From assembly GCA_963791495.1 (NCBI GenBank), contig CAWBST010000017.1:434001-498000 (forward strand): DNA of 64,000 nucleotides, written 5' to 3'. The stretch is from JAMXLO01 sp963791495. GTDB taxonomy: Bacteria > Pseudomonadota > Alphaproteobacteria > Acetobacterales > Acetobacteraceae. The stretch's first letter is position 1. Each line of letters opens with the position of its first letter. Position numbers and translations under genes: made by a program. Positions 7,073 to 15,313 of this stretch are shown here, in pieces. The notes under the pieces were generated by a model, which was given only the letters and a program-made list of their open reading frames with translations, was not told the origin of the DNA and did not search any database.

Positions 7073-9301
7073 ATGCCAGGCGCCATCCGCAAGTCGCGTG
7101 TCAGCGAGGGCTCACCCAACCCGCGCGGCGCGACGTGGGATGGCCTCGGCGTAAATTTTGCGTTGTTCTCCGCCAACGCGACAAAGGTCGAGCTTTGCCT
7201 GTTCGACGACACAGGCCGCAGCGAGCTCGAACGGATCGAGCTCCCCGAGTACACCGACGAGGTGTGGCACGGCTACCTTCCAGATGCGCGGCCAGGCACG
7301 ATCTATGGCTATCGCGTCCACGGACCGTACGACCCACGCAATGGCCATCGCTTCAATCCGCACAAACTGCTGCTGGACCCATACGCGAAGGCATATGTGG
7401 GTTCGCTGCGCTGGGATAACTCCCTGTTCGGCTATACGATCGGCTCTCGCGATGCGGATCTGAATTTCGACCGGCGCGACAACGCGCGCTTCATGCCAAA
7501 ATGCCGTGTGATCGATCCCTCCTTTACCTGGGGACGCGAACGGCGGCCTGACGTGCCATGGGGCCGCACTATCCTCTACGAGACACACGTGCGCGGCTTC
7601 ACGAAACTACACTCCGCGGTGCCCGACGAGCTGCGCGGCACGTTTTCGGGCCTTGGTCGCAAGGAAGTGGTCGATTACATCCGCTCACTCGGCGTCACGT
7701 CGGTAGAACTGCTGCCCGTCCACGCCTTCGTCAACGACCGTCATCTGCTGGACAAGGGTCTCACCAACTACTGGGGCTACAACACCATCGGCTTCTTCGC
7801 TCCTGATCCGCGTTATTCCGCTGTCCCCGCCTTCGTATTTTCCGAATTCAAGGAGATGGTGGCGCGCCTGCACGACGCCGGCCTCGAGGTGATCCTCGAC
7901 GTCGTCTACAATCACACCGCCGAAGGCAACGAGCGCGGGCCCACCCTGTCATTCCGTGGCATCGACAATGCATCGTACTACCGGCTGCTGCCCGACCAGC
8001 CGCGCTACTACATCAACGACACCGGCACCGGTAACACGCTGAACCTGAACCACCCGAGCGTGCTGCAGATGGTCACCAACTCGCTGCGCTACTGGGTGAC
8101 CGAGATGCACGTCGACGGCTTCCGCTTCGATCTCGGGACAATCCTGGCGCGTCAGCACGACGGCTTCGATGCGTCGCACGGTTTCCTGCAGAGCTGTCTG
8201 CAGGACCCTGTGTTGTCGCAGGTAAAGCTGATCGCCGAGCCGTGGGACATCGGCCCTGGCGGATATCAGGTCGGTGGGTTTCCGCCTGGATGGGCGGAGT
8301 GGAACGACAAGTTCCGTGACACGGTGCGTGCCTTCTGGAAAGGCGACGATGGCAAGCTACCCGAACTGGCGACGCGGCTTGCCGCATCGGCCGATGCGTT
8401 CGCGCGCCGCGGCCGCAAGCCATGGTCCAGCGTCAATTTCGTCACCGCGCACGATGGATTTACGCTGCACGACCTCGTCTCGTACAACGACAAGCACAAC
8501 GAGGCGAATGGCGAGAACAATCAGGATGGGCATTCGGACAATCAGTCGTGGAACCACGGCGTCGAGGGTCCGACCGATGATGCCGACATCGTCGTGCTGC
8601 GCAATCGTCAGATGTGCAACCTGCTGGCGACGCTGCTGCTGGCGCAGGGAACGCCGATGCTGCTCGCCGGCGACGAGTTCGGCCGCACCCAACAGGGCAA
8701 CAACAATGCCTATGCGCAGGACAATGCGATCAGCTGGGTCGATTGGAACATTACAGAGGACGGCGCCGCGCTAATAGAGTTCGTGCGCCGGGTGATCGCG
8801 CTACGCCAGGCATTTCCCATCCTGCGACGGTCGCGCTTCCTGACCGGCGAATACAATGCCGATCTCGACGTGAAGGATGTGCGCTGGCTGACGCCGGCGG
8901 CCACCGATATCGAGGGCGAGCAGTGGCAGGATGGCAACGCGCGCTGCTTCGGCATGCTGATGGATGGACGTGCACAGGCGACGGGAATCAAGCGCCCATC
9001 GATGGACGCGACCGTGCTGCTGGTGTTGAACGCGTACCATGACGTTGTGAAGTTCAAGCTGCCCGAGGTTGTCGGTGGCCACACCTGGCGCTGCCTGCTC
9101 GACACCAATGTGCCAGATCGCACGGCGACGCCACAGTTTATGAGTGGTGAGGAATACGAGGTCACCGGCCGCTCGCTGCTGCTGTTCGCGCTGCAGCCGG
9201 ACAGTGCGCAATCGATCGCACTGACGCGTGCACGCGAGGCACTGCGGCAGGTCGCGGCAACGCCCGTCCAGGCGGCACTCGCCGAGGAGCCGGCGGAGTG
9301 A
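7073..9301 (+). CDS. glgX: Glycogen debranching enzyme GlgX
   Basis: 742-residue GH13 isoamylase-type enzyme that hydrolyses alpha-1,6 branches of phosphorylase-limit glycogen. An N-terminal CBM48-like region (about 15-120) precedes the TIM barrel. Barrel motifs are visible: DVVYNHT, GFRFDL (nucleophile Asp), LIAEPWD (acid/base Glu) and VTAHDGFTL (transition-state Asp). Start 7073 has a GGAAGGAAGGGAG purine run upstream; a TTG at 7016 is possible but less likely. A proline-rich mini-gene starts within its stop codon. Works with the glycogen phosphorylase gene near 45 kb. Confidence 0.95.
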   Translation: MPGAIRKSRVSEGSPNPRGATWDGLGVNFALFSANATKVELCLFDDTGRSELERIELPEYTDEVWHGYLPDARPGTIYGYRVHGPYDPRNGHRFNPHKLLLDPYAKAYVGSLRWDNSLFGYTIGSRDADLNFDRRDNARFMPKCRVIDPSFTWGRERRPDVPWGRTILYETHVRGFTKLHSAVPDELRGTFSGLGRKEVVDYIRSLGVTSVELLPVHAFVNDRHLLDKGLTNYWGYNTIGFFAPDPRYSAVPAFVFSEFKEMVARLHDAGLEVILDVVYNHTAEGNERGPTLSFRGIDNASYYRLLPDQPRYYINDTGTGNTLNLNHPSVLQMVTNSLRYWVTEMHVDGFRFDLGTILARQHDGFDASHGFLQSCLQDPVLSQVKLIAEPWDIGPGGYQVGGFPPGWAEWNDKFRDTVRAFWKGDDGKLPELATRLAASADAFARRGRKPWSSVNFVTAHDGFTLHDLVSYNDKHNEANGENNQDGHSDNQSWNHGVEGPTDDADIVVLRNRQMCNLLATLLLAQGTPMLLAGDEFGRTQQGNNNAYAQDNAISWVDWNITEDGAALIEFVRRVIALRQAFPILRRSRFLTGEYNADLDVKDVRWLTPAATDIEGEQWQDGNARCFGMLMDGRAQATGIKRPSMDATVLLVLNAYHDVVKFKLPEVVGGHTWRCLLDTNVPDRTATPQFMSGEEYEVTGRSLLLFALQPDSAQSIALTRAREALRQVAATPVQAALAEEPAE

Positions 9302-9438
9302 GGCTGTCGGACCCGCCGAAGCCGCCAGGTGCGCCGCCGGAAGAGCCTGATCCGGATGCTCCAGTGCCGATCGAAGATCCGCCCGCACCCATACCGGTGC
9401 CGCCGCACGATCCGCCGCCCGAACCTCTACGGGCCTGA
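9298..9438 (+). CDS. Proline-rich mini-protein translationally coupled to glgX
   Basis: 46 residues, about 20 of them Pro, in an acidic pattern (DPPKPPGAPPEEPDPDAP, then PPHDPPPEPLRA). The GTG start overlaps the glgX stop (GTGA), with GAGGAG eight bases upstream inside glgX, so it is well placed for translational coupling. It has no cysteine or membrane segment and is likely disordered. Function unknown. Chance is possible for so biased a composition, but the coupled start and clean stop favour a real gene. Confidence 0.5.
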   Translation: MRLSDPPKPPGAPPEEPDPDAPVPIEDPPAPIPVPPHDPPPEPLRA

Positions 9439-9456
9439 CGTCACATCGTCCTGACT

Positions 9457-9670
9457 GTCATTGCGAGTTCCTGACCAGCCGTCGGGCAAACCCGCCCTGG
9501 ATGAAACTGACGCAGTCCGTCGCGCGCACCTTCCATCCGTCATTCCCGCGCAAGCGGGAATCCAGACTGCCGAGGTTCCCCCAGTGTACTGGATTCCCGC
9601 TTGCGCGGGAATGACGGATGGGGGGAGCCCGGAGTTGGGGTTTCTTGTTAGAAGCGAAGCGACGAAGCAA
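9457..9670. repeat. Dispersed 214-bp MITE-like repeat, copy 1
   Basis: It aligns end to end without gaps to 55381-55594, at roughly 85% identity by eye. Its core is a perfect 29-bp inverted repeat (9537-9565 and 9589-9617; arms begin CCGTCATTCCCGCGC), and the left end is GTCATTGCGAG. The right terminal repeat seen in copy 2 is missing here, so this copy looks truncated. It sits in the gap before the RraA-like gene. Both strands read as open frames through it (SVIPAQAGIQ-type peptides), which is a property of the repeat and not a gene. Confidence 0.8.
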
Positions 9671-9717
9671 GCTCCATCGTGTGAGGCATCTAGCAGCACC
9701 ATCCGCAAGGAGACAGT

Positions 9718-10395
9718 ATGATGTTCGTCATCAGCGACCCACCGCCGCAGATCGCGCCCGACATGGTGGCGCTGCTGCGCCAGGCGGAGCCCGCCACGAT
9801 CGGGCATTTCCGCCACGTAGGCTTCATGGATCCGGACGTGCGCTCGCTACTCTCGGGTCACCGCATTGCCGGGACCGCGGTGACGGCACGCTGCTTCGGG
9901 CCGGACACCACCATCGTGCACTACGCGCTGGGCAAACTGCGGCCTGGCGACGTCCTGGTGATCGATCGCGCCGGCGACATGCGACACGCGGCGTGTGGCG
10001 GCGGCGTAGCGTTTGCCGCGCGCGCCGCTGGCTGTGTCGGCATCATCATCGATGGCATGGCGACGGATATAGACGAGCTGCGGGAGTACGGTCTGCCCGT
10101 GTGGGCTCGTGGCCTGTCCACGGTAACCGGCAAGCGGCTGTTCCTGCATGGCGAGTTCGGCACCTCCGTATCGTGCGGCGGGGTGTCGGTGACGCCGGGC
10201 GACGCGATCCTGGCCGATGAGAACGGCGTGCTGGTCATGCCGCCCGGCGACATCAAGGAGGCAGCGGAACGCGCGATCGGCATGCAGCAGGCTGAGAAGG
10301 TATCGCTCGCGCGTGTCGCGAACGGCGAGCGATTGCCTGATGTCAACGGCACGAACGCGCGGATCGCGGAGATACTGGAGAAGCAGAAGGGGTGA
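9718..10395 (+). CDS. RraA-like / HMG-aldolase family protein
   Basis: 225 residues, RraA/MenG fold throughout. Members are metal-dependent 4-hydroxy-4-methyl-2-oxoglutarate or oxaloacetate-type aldolases, and one branch inhibits RNase E. Recognisable segments are ISGTA-like AGTAVTARC (about 50), PGDVLVIDRAGD (about 75) and GIIIDGMATDIDELREYGLPVWARG (about 105). In the last, the usual Arg-Asp pair that binds pyruvate and metal reads Thr-Asp, so the catalytic Arg appears to be absent. AAGGAG precedes ATG 9718; ATG 9721 is an alternative. Function beyond the family is uncertain. Confidence 0.85.
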   Translation: MMFVISDPPPQIAPDMVALLRQAEPATIGHFRHVGFMDPDVRSLLSGHRIAGTAVTARCFGPDTTIVHYALGKLRPGDVLVIDRAGDMRHAACGGGVAFAARAAGCVGIIIDGMATDIDELREYGLPVWARGLSTVTGKRLFLHGEFGTSVSCGGVSVTPGDAILADENGVLVMPPGDIKEAAERAIGMQQAEKVSLARVANGERLPDVNGTNARIAEILEKQKG

Positions 10396-10401
10396 TCACC
10401 A

Positions 10402-11985
10402 CTACACCCGCTTGATGTTCCAGAACACCGGCCCGGTGAACTCCAGCTTACCAGAAAGGCTCTTGCGATACGCAGTGGGAATCTGGAACTGTCCCAGGTT
10501 TATTGTCGGGACCTGCGAGTAGTTCTCGAGCTGGATCGCCGCGGCGATCTTTTTGCGGGTGTCATCGTCCTCTGCATCCAGCCATTCCTGGGTCATCTGC
10601 TCGATCTTCGGATTGTCGTACCACCCGAACCACGCCGACGCACCTTGCCCGCGGTAAGGCGCGGTGACCACCGGATTGAGGATGAAGCCGCCGGTGAACC
10701 AGGTGTGGAAGACCGACCATCCGCCCTTCTCTACCGGCTCCTTGGTCGCGCGGCGCTGCACCACCGAACCCCAGTCGGTATCCTGCAGTTCCACGTCGAT
10801 GCCGATCTTCTTCATCAGGTCATAGGTGATGTCCCCGAGAGGACCAATGGTGGGGAAGTCGGTCGGGTTGATGATCACCGCCTTCTGCCCGTTGTAGCTG
10901 GCCTCTTTGATCATCCTCTTGGCGGTCTCCAGATCCCCCTTCTGCACGGGTAGGTCGACCTCGGCGCCATAGGTCGTACCGCATGGGTATTGTGAGCGGC
11001 ACACGCGCCATGCCGACCGATCGTCCCCCATGATCGCCCGCATGTAGTCTTCCTGGCTCACCGCGACCAGCACCGCGCGGCGCAGACGGACGTCGTTGAA
11101 TGGCGGATGCAGATGGTTGAACCGCATGCCACCGATGTAGCCCTGCGGATTGGATGGGGCGATGACGATGTCGCTGTTGCGCTTCAGCAGCGGCACGAGG
11201 TCGGATTGCGCCTGCTCGTACCAATCCACCTCCCCGCTCTGCAGCGCTGCCGACGCGGTGGCTGCGTCAGGGATGATCTTCCACTCGATGCGTTGGAAGT
11301 GAGCGACCTTGCCGCCCGAGGACCATTCCGCCGGTTCCTGGCGCGGCACATAGCCGTCAAACTTCTCCCAGGCGGCGCTGCTGCCGGCGACGAATTCGTC
11401 CTTCAGAAAGCGATATGGCCCGGAGCCGACTGCCTCGGTGATCGCCTTGAACGGATCGGTCTTCGCCAATCGCTCCGGCATCATGAATGCGTTGCCGGTC
11501 GGTGCGGCAATCGCAGTGATCAGCAGCGGGAAAGGCTTCTTCAGCGTGATCTTGATTGTCCTGTCGTCCGCCACGCCCCAGTTGTCCACCGCCTTCGCCA
11601 CGCTCTGACCAAACGTGTCACGCGCTGACCAGCGGGCGAGGCTCGGTGCGCAGTCCTGTGCGCGCACCGGCTCGCCGTCATGCCACCTCAGTCCTTCGCG
11701 CAGCTTGATGAGATAGGTGCGACCGTCATCGGAGACCGTATAGCCCTCGGCCATCTGCGGTTTGGCCTGCTGCGCGGCATTCACTCCAAAAAGTGCGTCA
11801 TACACCATCCACGCGTGGTTCGCGGTGACAGCCGCGGTGGTGAAGATCGGGTCCAGAACAGTGAGATTTGCCTGCGGCACGAAACGCAGCACCCGCTGGT
11901 TGGCAGGCTGTGCGATGGAAAAGCGCGGCAGCGTCGCCACCGCAACCCCAGCCGCTCCGGTCCGCAGAAGTGTGCGCCGCTTCAT
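10402..11985 (-). CDS. Peptide/nickel-type ABC transporter substrate-binding protein (family 5)
   Basis: 527 residues. A Tat-like signal (RRTLLRTGAAGVAVATLPRF, cleavage after SIAQ) is followed by a family 5 solute-binding domain: LDPIFTTAAVTANHAWMVYDAL, GYTVSDDGRTYLIKLREGLRWHDGEPV, then FLKDEFVAG and VSQEDYMRAIMG. Periplasmic, delivering oligopeptides or other amphipathic ligands to an ABC importer. No permease or ATPase gene lies beside it, so the partner is elsewhere. The stop is 6 bp from the convergent RraA-like gene. Confidence 0.92.
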   Translation of the reverse strand: MKRRTLLRTGAAGVAVATLPRFSIAQPANQRVLRFVPQANLTVLDPIFTTAAVTANHAWMVYDALFGVNAAQQAKPQMAEGYTVSDDGRTYLIKLREGLRWHDGEPVRAQDCAPSLARWSARDTFGQSVAKAVDNWGVADDRTIKITLKKPFPLLITAIAAPTGNAFMMPERLAKTDPFKAITEAVGSGPYRFLKDEFVAGSSAAWEKFDGYVPRQEPAEWSSGGKVAHFQRIEWKIIPDAATASAALQSGEVDWYEQAQSDLVPLLKRNSDIVIAPSNPQGYIGGMRFNHLHPPFNDVRLRRAVLVAVSQEDYMRAIMGDDRSAWRVCRSQYPCGTTYGAEVDLPVQKGDLETAKRMIKEASYNGQKAVIINPTDFPTIGPLGDITYDLMKKIGIDVELQDTDWGSVVQRRATKEPVEKGGWSVFHTWFTGGFILNPVVTAPYRGQGASAWFGWYDNPKIEQMTQEWLDAEDDDTRKKIAAAIQLENYSQVPTINLGQFQIPTAYRKSLSGKLEFTGPVFWNIKRV

Positions 11986-12226
11986 GATGTGCCCCCTGTT
12001 GATTGTTGGGCGAAATCATGTCGAGTTTCCCCATGGGCCGCAAGAAGGGAGGATCGGACAACGGAAAGCAGCCGACGGGCAAAGACGTGCAGTATCTGTT
12101 GCGCGGCGCACGCGCCGCTGTCGGCGCATGAAGACACTTCCGGTGCCGACGCGATGAAGTTCGGACATGTCAGAGGGGCGGGCACCAAGGACAGCACAAC
12201 GTGCTCGCGCGAGGGAGATTGAGCGA

Positions 12227-13237
12227 ATGCCGTCACGTGTCGCAGCTTCCGTAGCGTCGGTTCTCCTTTTGGTTACGGGAATGTTGCCTGCAAGCGCGTC
12301 ACCCACCTTCTCCTTTGGGTTGTGGGGCGACCTGCCGTATGCACGGAGCAATGACGCACCGAAGATGCAGCCGCTGATCGACGACATGAACGCCGCCGAT
12401 ATCGCCTTCTCGATCTACGACGGGGACCTGAAGGACGGCAGCTCGAAGTGCACCGACGACGTGTTCACCAGCTCAATCGCCATGTTCAATGGACTTCGCA
12501 AGCCCGCTATCTATGTACCTGGCGACAACGAGTGGACCGATTGCCATCGGCTCAACAACGGCGGCTACGACAACCTTGAACGACTGGCCTATCTGCGCCG
12601 CATCATGTTTGCCAGGCCGGAGAGCTTCGGCACAGAGACCATGATGCTGACGCACCAGGGGAAACCCGGCGAAGCATACTCCGAGAACATCCGCTTCGAG
12701 CATGGCGGCATTATCTTCGTCGGGCTCAACATTCCGGGCAGCAACAATAACCGCGTGCATGACGACGAAGAATGCACCAACAAGAGTGCTCGCACACCAA
12801 CAATGTGCGCCGCCGACAACAAGGAATACGAGGAACGCGACGCTGCCGATATCGCCTGGATGCACGAGGCGTTCGAGCTCGCACGTTCAGGCAAGGCGGC
12901 TGGCATTGTATTGGTATTTCAGGCCGATCCTGGTTTCGATCTGCCGGAGACAGAGAAGAAAAACGAGCGGAAGGACCCTGCGTTCGACGGCTACACCAGT
13001 TTCCTGGACAAGCTGGTGGAGGAGGCGCGATCGTATGCCGGCCAGGTGCTGATCGTGCATGGCGACACACACTACTTCAAGGTTGACAAGCCACTGATCG
13101 ACCAGGCGCACCCGATTCCGAACATCACGCGACTTCAGACGTTCGGCAGTCCGAATGCCAACTGGGTGCGCGTCGATGTGGACCCCGCTTCCCGCGACGT
13201 ATTCGTCATCCGCCAGATGATTGTGCCGGCGCGATAA
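12227..13237 (+). CDS. Secreted calcineurin-like metallophosphoesterase
   Basis: 336 residues with an N-terminal signal peptide (MPSRVAASVASVLLLVTGML, cleaved near ASAS). The mature part carries binuclear-metal motifs in order: FGLWGDLPY, AFSIYDGDLKDG, YVPGDNEWTDC (GDNE in place of the common GNHE) and a late VLIVHGDTHYF. Periplasmic phosphomonoesterase or diesterase is the likely class, with the substrate undetermined. The start was chosen at 12227 (purine-rich GAGGGAG upstream) because it gives the signal peptide directly. Divergent from the binding protein gene across 241 bp that holds no other recognisable feature. Confidence 0.82.
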   Translation: MPSRVAASVASVLLLVTGMLPASASPTFSFGLWGDLPYARSNDAPKMQPLIDDMNAADIAFSIYDGDLKDGSSKCTDDVFTSSIAMFNGLRKPAIYVPGDNEWTDCHRLNNGGYDNLERLAYLRRIMFARPESFGTETMMLTHQGKPGEAYSENIRFEHGGIIFVGLNIPGSNNNRVHDDEECTNKSARTPTMCAADNKEYEERDAADIAWMHEAFELARSGKAAGIVLVFQADPGFDLPETEKKNERKDPAFDGYTSFLDKLVEEARSYAGQVLIVHGDTHYFKVDKPLIDQAHPIPNITRLQTFGSPNANWVRVDVDPASRDVFVIRQMIVPAR

Positions 13238-13249
13238 AGGGAGTTCGCC

Positions 13250-15289
13250 TCAGCCGATCGCAATATCGAGCCACCCATACGGCGTGACAGTTGCTCGGTC
13301 AGCAGTGCGCAGCAGCACCGTGGTCATCGCTGATTCGATGATTGCGGGTCCGGCAATCGCCTGACTCGGTGCCAGATCGTCGAAATCGAACACCGGCGCA
13401 CCTGTCCACCCGCGCAGCCACACGACCCGCTCGCCCCTCGGAGCAGCAGCGACCCGGTCCGGCAATGCCGGCTCCTGTGGCACCCCAGGCAGCACGCCGA
13501 CCACTGCGGCGCGCGCGTTCACCAGCACCGCGCCCTGGTCGCGCAGCGCGTAGGTGTATAGCGCCTCGTGTCGGTTGTGGAACCGCTCGACGATCTGCGG
13601 CAACGGGTCGTCGATGTCCCAGTCGATGCCATCCAACGGCACCGTGATCTCGAAAATCTGCTCGCCGTAGCGCATTTCCACCGAGCGCTGCACGCGAACC
13701 GGACCGTCGAACGAGGCGCGCAACCGGGCCAGGCCTTCCTGCTCCATCTCGGCGAACAGCCGCTTGATGCCAGTGCCGTCCAGTCGCGTGGTATCGCCGA
13801 TATGTGTGCGCGACACCTCGAAGCGCAGATCGGTCGCCAGCATGCCCCACGCCGATAGCACCGCAGCGACGCGCGGCACGACAACGCGCGTCAAATCGAG
13901 CTGGCGCGCCACGTCCGTCACATGCAGCCCTGCCGCGCCGCCGAACGAGAGCAGCGCGAAGCGGCGCGGATCAACACCGCGGCGGACGGACACCAGGCGA
14001 ATGCCTTCCGCCATGCTGGTGTTGACCACGCGATGCACGCCTTCGGCGGCAGCGATGCGGTCCACCTTCAGCCGCGCGGCCAACCGATCCAGTGCCTGTT
14101 CTGCGGCCGCTGCATCGAGCCTCGCGCTGCCACCCAGGAAATGCGCCGGATCGAGATAGCCAAGCACAAGGTTTGCGTCGGTCACTGTCGGTTCGGTGCC
14201 GCCGCGACCGTAGCTTGCTGGGCCTGGAACAGCACCGGCGCTTTGCGGTCCGACATGCAGTATGCCGCCGGCATCGACGCGGCCGATCGAACCGCCGCCG
14301 GCGCCGAGACTGACGATGTCGAGGCTGTTCAGTGCCAAACGATGGCCGCCGATACCGCGACCACTGACCAGCGCCGGTTCACCATCGACGATCAGGCAGA
14401 TGTCGGTACTGGTGCCGCCCATGTCGAACGGGATCAGATTGTTCGTGCCAAGCAGCTGAGTGGCGTAGCGACTTCCGGCGACACCGCCGGCAGGGCCGGA
14501 CAGCACGCCGCCCGCGGCAAGCCGCGCGGCCTCCGCAATCGGCGCGACGCCGCCGTGCGACTGGATGATCAGGATCGGACCTTGATAGCCCGCCTCGACA
14601 AGTCGCTGTTCCAGTCGGCGGAGATAGCGAGACAGCGCCGGTCCAACATAGGCGTTGACCACCGTCGTGGAGACGCGATCGAATTCCTTGATCTGCGGGA
14701 ACACGTCGGACGACAGCGACACATACGCATCCGGCATCGCCTGAGCGAGCGCAGCGGCGGTCTCGCGTTCGTGGCGCGGATCGCGATAGGCGTGCAGATA
14801 GCACACCGCCACCGCCTCCACGCCGGCTCGCTTCAGTGTCTCGATCGATGTGGCGAGCGATGTGTGATCGAGCGGTGTCTCGATCGTGCCGTCGGCGCGC
14901 ATGCGTTCCGTGACGCCGAGGCGCAGGGCGCGCGGCACAAGCTGCTCCGGCGGCGGCATGCGGAGATTGTAGCGATCGTCCTTCAGGCCCTCGCGCATCT
15001 CGATGACGTCGCGATGGCCTTCGGTGGTCAGCAGTCCGACCTTGGCGCCCTTGTGCTCGAGCAGGGCGTTGGTGGCCACGGTGGTGCCATGCACGATGCG
15101 CTCGGTCTGCGCGAGGAGTTGGCTGGGCGACAGGCGCAGGAATTCAGCGAGACGGTCGAGGCCCGCCATGACACCGATCGACGGGTCTTCCGGGGTCGAT
15201 GCGACCTTCGCGAGTGTGGAGTGGCCGCTATCGTCCACCGCGACCAGGTCGGTGAAGGTGCCGCCGACGTCGATGCCGATCTTCAGCAC
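13250..15289 (-). CDS. hyuA: Hydantoinase/oxoprolinase family protein, subunit A (HyuA)
   Basis: About 679 residues. The N-terminus MLKIGIDVGGTFTDLVAVDD is the actin-like ATP-binding motif of HyuA, followed by VHGTTVATNALLEHKGAKVGLLTT, FDMGGTSTDICLI and SLGAGGGSIGRVDAGG. The family hydrolyses or carboxylates cyclic amides and ketones in an ATP-dependent way (5-oxoprolinase, N-methylhydantoinase, acetone or acetophenone carboxylase). GTG 15289 has GGAG six bases upstream and gives the classic N-terminus; TTG 15301 adds four residues. It lies 24 bp downstream of the subunit B gene. Confidence 0.92.
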   Translation of the reverse strand: MLKIGIDVGGTFTDLVAVDDSGHSTLAKVASTPEDPSIGVMAGLDRLAEFLRLSPSQLLAQTERIVHGTTVATNALLEHKGAKVGLLTTEGHRDVIEMREGLKDDRYNLRMPPPEQLVPRALRLGVTERMRADGTIETPLDHTSLATSIETLKRAGVEAVAVCYLHAYRDPRHERETAAALAQAMPDAYVSLSSDVFPQIKEFDRVSTTVVNAYVGPALSRYLRRLEQRLVEAGYQGPILIIQSHGGVAPIAEAARLAAGGVLSGPAGGVAGSRYATQLLGTNNLIPFDMGGTSTDICLIVDGEPALVSGRGIGGHRLALNSLDIVSLGAGGGSIGRVDAGGILHVGPQSAGAVPGPASYGRGGTEPTVTDANLVLGYLDPAHFLGGSARLDAAAAEQALDRLAARLKVDRIAAAEGVHRVVNTSMAEGIRLVSVRRGVDPRRFALLSFGGAAGLHVTDVARQLDLTRVVVPRVAAVLSAWGMLATDLRFEVSRTHIGDTTRLDGTGIKRLFAEMEQEGLARLRASFDGPVRVQRSVEMRYGEQIFEITVPLDGIDWDIDDPLPQIVERFHNRHEALYTYALRDQGAVLVNARAAVVGVLPGVPQEPALPDRVAAAPRGERVVWLRGWTGAPVFDFDDLAPSQAIAGPAIIESAMTTVLLRTADRATVTPYGWLDIAIG

Positions 15290-15313
15290 GGGCGGCTCCA
15301 AATCCTGCCCACC

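Noticed and set aside
9427..9816. Open frames on both strands through the repeat, including SVIPAQAGIQ-type peptides
   Set aside because: They follow from the inverted-repeat sequence, have no ribosome sites and recur in copy 2 (55379-55660).
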